This document shows positions 1 to 6,071 of a stretch of DNA of 10,386 nt, in pieces. The notes beneath the pieces are model-generated. The model was not told the DNA's origin and searched no databases. It was given only the letters and a program-made list of their open reading frames with translations. Every line of letters begins with the position of its first letter. Within the stretch, counting starts at the first letter, position 1. This stretch comes from an uncultured Methylococcaceae bacterium (GTDB lineage Bacteria; Pseudomonadota; Gammaproteobacteria; Methylococcales; Methylomonadaceae), in NCBI GenBank assembly GCA_913009515.1, contig CAJVYO010000036.1:1-10386 (forward strand), read 5' to 3'. Made by a program: the position numbers and the translations under genes.

Positions 1-65
1 CAGTCTAATTCAGCAACCCAGTCTTGTTCTTCATCCAAATGATAGCCAATTATTTTACGTTGCAT
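1..65 (-). CDS. DUF3565 domain protein, N-terminal fragment (runs off the left edge)
   Basis: Only the first 21 codons are present, on the minus strand, starting with ATG at 65 and continuing past position 1. The visible protein begins MQRKIIGYHLDEEQDWVAEL, which matches the conserved start of the small DUF3565 family (typically followed by a GHGQHVRHxPPW stretch that would lie outside this window). The molecular function of DUF3565 is not established. The start codon lies 6 nt after the TAA of the TauE-like gene, so it is probably the last or next gene of the copper cluster and translated from the same message; no strong ribosome binding site is visible. The family call rests on recognition of this short N-terminus and would be settled by the missing part. 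Confidence 0.7.
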   Translation of the reverse strand, partial: MQRKIIGYHLDEEQDWVAELD

Positions 66-71
66 GCTAGA

Positions 72-830
72 TTACATCTTGTGATTTGAGTGATCCATGC
101 CCATCATGCTCATACCGGGCATATCATGCACCATATTTTTAAAGCCTTCATCCGCCGCAAGAAATTTTACCCCGTTGTACATGGTTAAACCGCCCATTAT
201 TAACATAATAACGGCCGCGCCTTTTAGCATCAGTCCACGGGCTTTAGTACCTAGCTTACCAAAGGCAAAGGTAACCACGAGCATGGTCGGTAAAGTACCT
301 AAGCCAAGGGCTAGCATCATTAATCCGCCTTCAGCGGGTGAAGGGGCTGAGGTTGCATTCACTGCCATAGCGAAAGTAAGCGGGCAGGGCATGAGTCCAT
401 TGAGTAAGCCGCCCATGCTTGCACCTAATACGGAACCGCGTTTTGCAGCCGCCATAAACACTTTGTTGAGAATTTTAGTGGGCATGAATTTCATGGAAAA
501 TTGCCACGGAGAAATACCGACAATACCCATCGCGAGGATGATGACAAAGAAGCCAATACCCACTTGTAAAAAACCTTGGATACGCCCTAATAAGCCAGTG
601 GATATCAGTGCAATACCCAGTAGTGCGGCAGTGATACCGACTAAGGTATACATGGTAATCCGCGCAAAGTGATAGCTTAGGTATGGCCAAGCACTTTTTT
701 TCTCGGTTTTCATAAAGAAACCCGCGACTAATGCGCCACACATCCCCGCACAATGTCCACTGCCTAATAGCCCTGTCATAAAAGCAAGACTATAGACGGT
801 GTAATCCAAATTCATTAAAAATTCACTCAC
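72..830 (-). CDS. TauE/SafE-like (DsbD_2-type) membrane protein with Met/His-rich tail
   Basis: Polytopic inner-membrane protein of 252 residues with about six hydrophobic segments (roughly 12-38, 58-81, 88-106, 133-157, 166-190 and 201-222). Two family motifs are clear: GSGHCAGMCG at 23-32 (C27, C31) and NGLMPCPLT at 144-152 (C149). This is the DsbD_2/'sulfite exporter TauE/SafE' type often found next to Cu(I) ATPases and cbb3 oxidase assembly genes; these members are thought to serve metal or redox handling rather than sulfite export, but that is family-level inference. The last about 21 residues are rich in Met and His (DMPGMSMMGMDHSNHKM), a likely copper-binding tail. The start is ambiguous: GTG at 830 is preceded by a GGA 10 nt upstream, and an in-frame ATG at 815 (MNLDYTVY) is also possible. 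It follows the ATPase stop by only 4 nt, so the two are co-transcribed and probably translationally coupled. Confidence 0.85.
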   Translation of the reverse strand: MSEFLMNLDYTVYSLAFMTGLLGSGHCAGMCGALVAGFFMKTEKKSAWPYLSYHFARITMYTLVGITAALLGIALISTGLLGRIQGFLQVGIGFFVIILAMGIVGISPWQFSMKFMPTKILNKVFMAAAKRGSVLGASMGGLLNGLMPCPLTFAMAVNATSAPSPAEGGLMMLALGLGTLPTMLVVTFAFGKLGTKARGLMLKGAAVIMLIMGGLTMYNGVKFLAADEGFKNMVHDMPGMSMMGMDHSNHKM

Positions 831-834
831 GTTA

Positions 835-3288
835 TTATTTTCCGTTAATGCGTAAAGAGTTGACGATGACGGAAACCGAGCTTAAGGCCATCGCTGCAGA
901 AGCAATCATAGGATTAAGTCGCCCGACTGCGGCAATAGGAATAGCAATGGTGTTATAACCAAACGCCCAAAATAGGTTTTGTTTAATGATTTTCATAGTC
1001 ACGGTACTAAGCTCAATGGTTTCTGCCACTTTGGCAATATCCCCATTAACTAAGGTCAAATCAGCAGATTCAATCGCTATATCGGTACCATGTCCAATGG
1101 CAAAACCTACATTGGCAGCAGCGAGCGCAGGCGCATCGTTAATGCCATCACCAATCATACCCACTGAACCACCCGCTTCTTGAATGCGATGAATTTCTTG
1201 CAGTTTTTGTTCTGGGGTTGCATGGGCAACAATATGCTTGATACCAACTAGCCCAGCAATATGCTGCGCCGTTTCTATGGTATCGCCAGTTACCATTAGC
1301 GTTTCAATATTCAGCGCGTGCAGTGCGGCAATGGCTTGTTTCGCCGACTCGCGTGGTTGGTCAGCTATACCAAATAAGGCCGTTGCTTTACCATTAAAGG
1401 CAGCAAACACAGGCGTTTTACCCGATAGACCTAAGCGCTGTACATCAGGCATCAGTTCAGAAATATCAATTTGTTGTTCTTCTAGCCAGGCTTGATTACC
1501 GATAAGTAGTTCATAGCGTCCCACTTTAGCTGCTAACCCTCGACCCGCCGTGGCTTGAAAGTTTTTGACGGCTTTAAAGTCAAAGTCTTGTTCATTTTGG
1601 GCAAAGTTGACAATCGCTTGTGCTAAGAAGTGCTCTGAATTGTGTTCAGCCGAGGCAATATGCTCTAGTAACAGTGCATCACTGTGTTGGCTAATATTAA
1701 TAAAGTCGGTGACTTGGGGTTTACCTTCAGTAATGGTGCCGGTTTTATCAAAGATAACGGTAGTTAAATGCGTCGCCGTTTCTAAACTCTCACCATTACG
1801 GATATATACCCCTCGTTTTGCAGATTCGCCCGTACCGACCATAATCGCGGTGGGGGTGGCTAAACCTAAGGCGCAAGGGCAAGCAATGAGTAATACAGTA
1901 ATGGCATTACTAAATGCAAAGCTAAAAGGCGCACCAGCGAGTGTCCATGAGGCAAAGGTGAGGACTGAAATACCCATTACGCTAGGCACAAACACGGAGG
2001 AAATTTGGTCGACTAATTTTTGTACCGGTAATTTAGCCGCTTGAGCTTGGTCAACCATGTTAATAATACCCGCTAATACGGTATCCATACCAACTGCCGT
2101 GGCTTTAATGGTTAAGATACCGGTACCATTCACACAGCCACCAATGACTTTATGACCCACTTCTTTTACCGCAGGAATACTTTCACCGGTAACCATCGCT
2201 TCATCAACGGTTGATAATCCCTCAATAACCTCGCCATCTGTTGGAATTTTTTCACCAGGGCGAATTAATAACACATCGTCAATTTCAATATCATCAATGC
2301 TAATGGTTAATTCACGTCCTTCTTTTAATAATGTCGCTGTTTGCGGTTGTAAATCAACTAATTTACGAATTGCTTCGCCGGCTTTACCTTTTGCGTTTTC
2401 TTCCATATAACGCCCTAATAATACAAAGGTAATAATACTCGCCGCTGCTTCAAAATATAAGTGTCCGCCAGTACGTCTAAATAAAGACGGCAAACTATAG
2501 CCATATGCCGAGCCTACACCAATTGCAATCAGGCTATCCATATTTGCCTTACCTATTTTCGCCAAACGCCATGCCTTACTAAAGAAAGTCGCTCCCGAAA
2601 TCATTACCACCGGCGTGGTTAATGCAAATTGAAACCAATGATAAAAACGTCCTGCTGGCATTGCCATACCGACTGCAATAACCGGTGCACTCAGAACGCT
2701 GGCCCAAATAAATCGTTTTTTAGCGCTGGCCAGGCGCAATTGCTCCTTTCTAACAACTTCCTGACGCTGAGAAAGCGTATCCATTAAATTAGCTTTATAA
2801 CCCACCTTCTCAATAATTTCTGCCATCTCAGAGCGTGATAAACGCCCCTGCACGGTTGCAATCGCTGACGCAAAATTAACCGCTGCGGTTTTAACGCGTG
2901 CATCACGTTTTAATGACATTTCCAGTAATAAAGCACATGAGGCACAACTCATACCTTCAATGGCTAAACTAATATCCTGAACCGCAACCCCTAAATCTTC
3001 GACGACATCATTATTCGGCGTGGTAATTTTCTTCTTACCAATATTTCCCAATACCATGTCAAGAATGGTCAATAAATTAGCGTGAGGTAATTTATCGCTA
3101 TCAAAATACAAGGTCACTGAACCAATTTCTGGAATAGATTTAATGGCTTTTATTTCAGGGCGTTTTTTTAAAATAATTTCAAAAATATAGCTACGTTCCG
3201 CATCTTTTTTAAGAATGGGTACCATAATTCTTAAACGATTCGATAAGGTATGTACTAATTTAAAATGCTTAGGCGACTCAGAATTCAT
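835..3288 (-). CDS. Cu(I)-translocating P1B-type ATPase (CopA/CcoI-like) with an extra N-terminal HMA-like domain
   Basis: Pumps Cu(I) out of the cytoplasm using ATP. Order of parts in 817 residues: a cysteine-less HMA_2-like domain (about 8-85), a normal HMA domain with GMSCASC (C115, C118), two helices, then the P1B core. Visible motifs: TGES 367-370 (actuator), CPC 470-472 in the transport helix, DKTGT from D514 (phosphorylation), TGD 667-669, GDGINDAP 713-720. The YN pair (778-779) in helix 7 and M800..SS803-804 in helix 8 are the signature of Cu(I)/Ag(I) pumps (P1B-1). Oddities: the nucleotide-domain SEHPLA motif reads SEHFLA (H553 kept, Pro replaced by Phe), and TGDN reads TGDT. Whether it serves detoxification (CopA) or oxidase assembly (CcoI) cannot be told; the TauE-like neighbour is compatible with either. 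It starts 12 nt after the HMA_2 gene and has only a weak ribosome binding site, suggesting coupling. Confidence 0.93.
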   Translation of the reverse strand: MNSESPKHFKLVHTLSNRLRIMVPILKKDAERSYIFEIILKKRPEIKAIKSIPEIGSVTLYFDSDKLPHANLLTILDMVLGNIGKKKITTPNNDVVEDLGVAVQDISLAIEGMSCASCALLLEMSLKRDARVKTAAVNFASAIATVQGRLSRSEMAEIIEKVGYKANLMDTLSQRQEVVRKEQLRLASAKKRFIWASVLSAPVIAVGMAMPAGRFYHWFQFALTTPVVMISGATFFSKAWRLAKIGKANMDSLIAIGVGSAYGYSLPSLFRRTGGHLYFEAAASIITFVLLGRYMEENAKGKAGEAIRKLVDLQPQTATLLKEGRELTISIDDIEIDDVLLIRPGEKIPTDGEVIEGLSTVDEAMVTGESIPAVKEVGHKVIGGCVNGTGILTIKATAVGMDTVLAGIINMVDQAQAAKLPVQKLVDQISSVFVPSVMGISVLTFASWTLAGAPFSFAFSNAITVLLIACPCALGLATPTAIMVGTGESAKRGVYIRNGESLETATHLTTVIFDKTGTITEGKPQVTDFINISQHSDALLLEHIASAEHNSEHFLAQAIVNFAQNEQDFDFKAVKNFQATAGRGLAAKVGRYELLIGNQAWLEEQQIDISELMPDVQRLGLSGKTPVFAAFNGKATALFGIADQPRESAKQAIAALHALNIETLMVTGDTIETAQHIAGLVGIKHIVAHATPEQKLQEIHRIQEAGGSVGMIGDGINDAPALAAANVGFAIGHGTDIAIESADLTLVNGDIAKVAETIELSTVTMKIIKQNLFWAFGYNTIAIPIAAVGRLNPMIASAAMALSSVSVIVNSLRINGK

Positions 3289-3300
3289 AATTTATTGACT

Positions 3301-3900
3301 TTATTTTTTAGCTTTAGAACGAATGAATAAATACATTAAATAAAACACTGCCATCCAATTATAACGATAGGTTAAAGGGGCGAGTAGCCACTTTTTGGTA
3401 ATCAATTTCCAATGGGTTTTGATTAAAAATAACACCAAAATATCATTAAAAAAAGTCGTTAAGGTTTTTTCAGGATTGGTAAATAATTCAGGTTTCTTTT
3501 TAAGACCGAGTTTTGCCAAAATACCAACAGCTTGAGCTGTTTCTTTTCCTGCAACGTATTTTTTCTTAACCCAATTAACCCCTGTTAAATCGGCTAATTT
3601 TGATTTAAGCCCTGTTTTAGCAACGGCTTGTTTTTCAACAAATAAACCTTTATTTTCTGATTCGACTAATAAATCCAGCAGTTGCTGCATCAGTTCAGCA
3701 AAACCTAGCCCTTCTTCAATAAAACGTATCGCTAATTTTTGTTGTTTTTTAAAGACATTAACCCGATAAACACCGGTAATGTTACCAATCGCTTCAGAAA
3801 TGAATTGAGCAACTTCATTTGAGCATAAACGTTGAGGAATCTGTAATCTGACATGCCCTGCAGAATGGTGACGTAAAATAATTTCTTTTGATATGGACAT
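3301..3900 (-). CDS. HMA_2-type (cysteine-less heavy-metal-associated-like) membrane protein
   Basis: 199-residue protein. The N-terminal about 80 residues resemble an HMA-like ferredoxin fold (HMA_2 type): HHSAGHVRLQIPQRL at 11-25 followed by a GVYRVNVFKKQQKLAIRF strand pair. It lacks the CxxC of metal-binding HMA domains; its only cysteine is C26. The C-terminus has two hydrophobic stretches (about 148-166 and 181-195) separated by a basic segment, with a basic end (RSKAKK), so it is probably anchored in the inner membrane. The same kind of domain forms the N-terminus of the next gene, the Cu(I) ATPase, 12 nt downstream, so the two are likely partners; a regulatory or docking role is inference. 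The ATG at 3900 has only a weak AGG 12 nt upstream. A hairpin with a T-run lies just before the gene, so its expression may depend on read-through. Confidence 0.75.
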   Translation of the reverse strand: MSISKEIILRHHSAGHVRLQIPQRLCSNEVAQFISEAIGNITGVYRVNVFKKQQKLAIRFIEEGLGFAELMQQLLDLLVESENKGLFVEKQAVAKTGLKSKLADLTGVNWVKKKYVAGKETAQAVGILAKLGLKKKPELFTNPEKTLTTFFNDILVLFLIKTHWKLITKKWLLAPLTYRYNWMAVFYLMYLFIRSKAKK

Positions 3901-3923
3901 AATAATGACAAGCCTATGGAGGC

Positions 3924-3962
3924 AAAAAAGACCTCATTCCTTTATGTAATCAAAGGAATGAG
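3924..3962 (-). terminator. Intrinsic-terminator-like hairpin inside the copper cluster
   Basis: Perfect 11-bp inverted repeat, CTCATTCCTTT (3933-3943) and AAAGGAATGAG (3952-3962), with an 8-nt loop. Read on the minus strand it is followed after 3 nt by a run of six T (GTCTTTTTTG). It sits between the stop of the 109-residue gene (3982) and the start of the HMA_2 gene (3900), all on the same strand. The stem is moderate in GC, so termination is probably partial, giving more upstream than downstream message. It could alternatively be an mRNA processing or stabilising stem. Confidence 0.65.
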
Positions 3963-3981
3963 CTGGGACACTTAACGAATG

Positions 3982-4311
3982 TTAGCTTTCTTTTGATTCT
4001 GCAACAATATCTTCTAAATTTTCTTTTTGTTGTAAAACAAAATCCTTGCCTTTATCACCCGCAGAGGTCACTGATGAAATAATTTCTTTACGGTATTTAT
4101 GTGCATAATAACCTGCAACCATACCTACGCCGACTAGTAATAACGGGTGTTTGATAACTTTACTCATAATTGATTTTCCTGTTTGTGCGCCGGCTGACAT
4201 CACGGCGCCTTTAATTAAGGTTGACGGAACTTCATGTTTACCGACTAAATTCGGTAAAAGATGTTGTGTATGTTGTGTTGCTGTTATAGTTTTGCTTTGT
4301 TTATGTGCCAT
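3982..4311 (-). CDS. Small single-span membrane protein, hypothetical
   Basis: 109 residues; I do not recognise a named family with confidence. Residues 1-54 are polar to mildly hydrophobic with several His and Lys (HKQ, QHTQH, GKHE). A membrane helix spans about 55-71 (HPLLLVGVGMVAGYYAHKY), followed by an amphipathic, charged helix to the end (about 76-107). The layout of one helix followed by a long charged helix is reminiscent of YtxH-like proteins, but the similarity is only general. The start is well supported: GGTGAT lies 7 nt upstream of the ATG at 4311 and is complementary to the 16S rRNA tail. It begins 23 nt after the metal-binding-domain gene and is followed by the hairpin at 3924-3962. 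Its place between metal-binding genes suggests a membrane accessory role in copper handling, which is inference. Confidence 0.7.
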   Translation of the reverse strand: MAHKQSKTITATQHTQHLLPNLVGKHEVPSTLIKGAVMSAGAQTGKSIMSKVIKHPLLLVGVGMVAGYYAHKYRKEIISSVTSAGDKGKDFVLQQKENLEDIVAESKES

Positions 4312-4334
4312 TTACAATCACCAAATAAAAATGC

Positions 4335-4505
4335 TTATTTATCGTCAGTTTGCTCAGCGAGAATATTATCCGCATTTAACATTTGGTAAATGCCCTGACA
4401 GCCTTCACAACAAAAATTTTTAGTGCCTTCTTTTGTTAAAAGTTTAAAACCTTCAACCTCAACGGGAAGATCACATAAATCACAGGATTTTTTCTTATCA
4501 CTCAT
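4335..4505 (-). CDS. Free-standing P-type-ATPase metal-binding domain protein (PF12156-like), 56 residues
   Basis: Complete small gene from ATG at 4505 to TAA at 4335. The protein starts MSDKKKSCDLCDLPVEVEGF and contains CxxC at 8-11 followed by LP, then FCCEGCQGIY at 31-40 (C32, C33, C36). This CxxCxLP...FCCxGCxxxY pattern is that of the 'putative metal-binding domain of cation transport ATPase' (PF12156), normally found at the N-terminus of CcoI/FixI-type copper ATPases. Here it stands alone, and the ATPase encoded downstream lacks it, so it may act in trans as a small cytosolic Cu(I) carrier; that role is inferred. No membrane segment; acidic tail (EQTDDK). No clear Shine-Dalgarno precedes the start. 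The next gene begins 23 nt downstream. Confidence 0.8.
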   Translation of the reverse strand: MSDKKKSCDLCDLPVEVEGFKLLTKEGTKNFCCEGCQGIYQMLNADNILAEQTDDK

Positions 4506-4532
4506 AGCTATTTATACATCGATAATTCAACT

Positions 4533-4568
4533 GAAATAAAACATAAAGCCTAAAGGCTGCTTCTATGT
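4533..4568 (-). terminator. Imperfect hairpin with T-rich tail after the first gene of the cluster
   Basis: Outer arms ACATA (4541-4545) and TATGT (4564-4568) enclose an inner stem AGCC/GGCT (4547-4550 and 4555-4558) with a TAAA loop; the asymmetry leaves a small internal loop. On the minus strand the stem is followed by TTTATTT. It lies in the 91-nt gap between the 84-residue gene and the 56-residue gene. It could be a weak terminator or just chance structure in A/T-rich DNA. Confidence 0.35.
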
Positions 4569-4596
4569 ACGCTTCTCTTTTCATTATACCCAAAAA

Positions 4597-4851
4597 CTAC
4601 TGCTGGCATTCAGCTTCTGGAAGACAGGCCGCTTTATTAACAGGCATATTTTGTACCGGTGTTTTAGCACAAATACTCGTTGACGCTTTCATTAATACAA
4701 TCCGCATCGCACCAGTTAAGCTAGAACCAATGCCTAATCGGGCCGCAAACGCTGGCAAAATAATAAAAGAAGCAACCGCTAAACCAGCACCGACTATTAA
4801 TGCACCATTAGACACTTCATATTGTTGTTCTTGTATTTGTTGATTGCTCAT
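4597..4851 (-). CDS. Small single-span membrane protein with Cys/Met-containing tail, hypothetical
   Basis: 84 residues, starting MSNQQIQEQQYEVSNG; no confident family. A single glycine/alanine-rich membrane helix covers about 16-37 (GALIVGAGLAVASFIILPAF), followed by a short basic segment and a tail containing C61, C76, C82 and two methionines (M54, M69), which could bind a soft metal. The general look (short polar start, GAGLA-type helix ending in LP) recalls DUF5132-like small proteins, but I would not assign it. The ATG at 4851 is preferred over an in-frame TTG at 4905 because the latter would add an A/T-rich hydrophobic leader. Only a weak ribosome binding site (GGCG) is visible. It is the first gene of the minus-strand cluster, 91 nt before the metal-binding-domain gene, from which a weak hairpin may partly separate it. 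Confidence 0.6.
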   Translation of the reverse strand: MSNQQIQEQQYEVSNGALIVGAGLAVASFIILPAFAARLGIGSSLTGAMRIVLMKASTSICAKTPVQNMPVNKAACLPEAECQQ

Positions 4852-4937
4852 AATTTTATATCGCCAAAATAACTTTGAAATTACTAATAGCCATACAAAA
4901 ATCAAGCCAAAAACAACTCATTGATTTATAAATATAA

Positions 4938-4966
4938 AATATAAAACGAATCTAATAAATAGTTAA
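4938..4966 (-). promoter_or_regulatory. Candidate sigma-70 promoter for the copper cluster
   Basis: On the minus strand, TTAACT (4966-4961) and TATATT (4943-4938) are separated by 17 nt; the -10 matches the consensus at five of six positions and the -35 at four. Transcription would start near 4931, leaving a leader of about 80 nt before the ATG at 4851. In DNA this A/T-rich such matches arise by chance, so this is only a candidate. Confidence 0.3.
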
Positions 4967-5056
4967 AACAAGGCATATAATACAAGAAAAATAGGTTATA
5001 TAACATAGTTTTTTATAAAACGACTTATCGCGACACACTTTTTATACGATTAAACC

Positions 5057-5085
5057 TTGTTCTAAAAAGTCTTTAATACTATTAT
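5057..5085 (+). promoter_or_regulatory. Candidate sigma-70 promoter for gshB
   Basis: TTGTTC (5057-5062) and TATTAT (5080-5085) are spaced by 17 nt. The -10 matches at five of six positions; the -35 matches only in its TTG. Start of transcription would be near 5092, about 30 nt before the GTG of gshB. A perfect TATAAT at 4976-4981 has no acceptable -35 at the right distance. Confidence 0.35.
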
Positions 5086-5123
5086 GAGTCAACCCTTTAC
5101 AGAACTTATAACGCCTTATTATT

Positions 5124-6071
5124 GTGACAATTAAACTCGGCATGGTCATGGACTCTATTGACCTTATTAATATAGAGAAAGATACCAGCTTTGCTATGCT
5201 ACTCGAAGCGCAAGCTCGCGGCTGGCAATTACATTTAATCTCAATGGGGGATTTGTTTTTGCAGGCGGGTAAAGCCTATGCTGAAACACGCATTATTGAA
5301 GTCGAAAACAATCAAAATGGCTGGTATAGCATTATCAGTAAACAGCTAATACCATTAAAAGAGCTTGATACGCTGTTAATGCGTAAAGACCCGCCGGTTA
5401 ATCAAGAATATTTATATGCAACCCATATTTTAGAGCAAGCAGAAGCCGACGGGGTGTATGTGGTCAATAAACCGCAATCCTTACGTGATGCCAATGAAAA
5501 ACTATACACCTCATGGTTCCCTCAATGTTGCACCGCTTCATTAGTCTCCAGCCAAGCCGTTTTGCTACGTGAATTTCTACACACGCACCAAGATATTATT
5601 TTAAAACCACTCGATGGCATGGGCGGAGCGTCTATTTTTCGTCTGCGTGAAACCGACCCGAATATCAGTGTCATTATTGAAACCATCAGCGATTATGGGC
5701 GTAAATATGTGATGGCACAAAAATATCTGCCTGAGATTAAACACGGCGACAAACGCATTTTATTAATTAATGGTGAACCGATTCCTTATGCCTTAGCTCG
5801 CATTCCCAGCCAAGGTGAAACACGCGGTAATTTAGCCGCGGGTGGTATTGCACAAGGTCAGCCGCTGACCGAACGTGACCAATGGATTTGCCAACAAGTC
5901 GGCCCCACTTTAAAAGCGAAAGGACTTATTTTTGTCGGCATCGATGTCATTGGTAATTACTTAACTGAAATTAATGTCACTAGCCCAACTTGTGTGCAAG
6001 AGCTGAATCGTCAATTTGGATTGAATATTTGCGGGCAACTGATGGAGCATATTGAAACGGTTATCAAATAA
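5124..6071 (+). CDS. gshB: Glutathione synthetase
   Basis: Joins gamma-glutamylcysteine and glycine with ATP to make glutathione, second step of the pathway, in the cytosol. 315 residues, essentially the length of E. coli GshB (about 316). Family motifs: MRKDPP at 86-91, the ATP-grasp glycine-rich loop KPLDGMGG at 161-168, PEIKHGDKRILLINGEPIPY, RGNLAAGG at 234-241, and EINVTSPT at 282-289 near the end (metal and substrate site). The GTG at 5124 is chosen because MTIKLGMVMDSIDLINIEKDTSFAMLL aligns with the conserved GshB N-terminus; the ATG at 5142 would cut off the first beta strand. No good Shine-Dalgarno is visible. It is transcribed divergently from the copper cluster, and its TAA overlaps the ATG of the TonB-like gene (TAATG), so the pair forms an operon. 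Confidence 0.96.
   Translation: MTIKLGMVMDSIDLINIEKDTSFAMLLEAQARGWQLHLISMGDLFLQAGKAYAETRIIEVENNQNGWYSIISKQLIPLKELDTLLMRKDPPVNQEYLYATHILEQAEADGVYVVNKPQSLRDANEKLYTSWFPQCCTASLVSSQAVLLREFLHTHQDIILKPLDGMGGASIFRLRETDPNISVIIETISDYGRKYVMAQKYLPEIKHGDKRILLINGEPIPYALARIPSQGETRGNLAAGGIAQGQPLTERDQWICQQVGPTLKAKGLIFVGIDVIGNYLTEINVTSPTCVQELNRQFGLNICGQLMEHIETVIK

Larger units (their letters stand above)
4852..5123. promoter_or_regulatory. A/T-rich divergent intergenic region between the copper cluster and gshB
   Basis: 272 nt without a convincing gene on either strand, very rich in A and T. It must hold the start signals of gshB (plus) and probably of the copper cluster (minus). Two short perfect palindromes are present, GTTATATAAC (4995-5004) and TTTTATAAAA (5011-5020), either of which could be an operator or chance. 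I see no clear CueR/MerR-type dyad or CopY-type box. Confidence 0.5.

Noticed and set aside
97..672. 191-codon plus-strand ORF opposite the TauE-like gene
   Set aside because: Mirror frame of a clear membrane-protein gene; its translation has no recognisable domain and the true gene has family motifs.
1565..2044. 159-codon plus-strand ORF opposite the Cu(I) ATPase (also those at 986-1183 and 1238-1495)
   Set aside because: They lie antisense to conserved ATPase motifs and show no domain of their own.
3918..3922. Strong GGAGG on the plus strand
   Set aside because: No start codon leading a meaningful plus-strand gene follows; all genes around are on the minus strand.
4151..4423. 90-codon plus-strand ORF across the small metal genes
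   Set aside because: It overlaps, in antisense, the 109-residue gene and the cysteine-motif gene, both better supported.
4565..4843. 92-codon plus-strand ORF opposite the 84-residue gene
   Set aside because: Either strand could code here; the minus-strand protein has a clean membrane helix and fits the cluster orientation, while this one shows no such logic.
4852..4905. TTG-initiated extension of the 84-residue protein by 18 residues
   Set aside because: It uses a rare start, has no ribosome binding site, and adds an A/T-rich hydrophobic stretch; the ATG at 4851 is simpler.
5051..5075. ACCTTG...AAGTCTTT resembling a MerR/CueR-type dyad
   Set aside because: The two halves do not form a proper inverted repeat and overlap the gshB promoter candidate; too weak to call.
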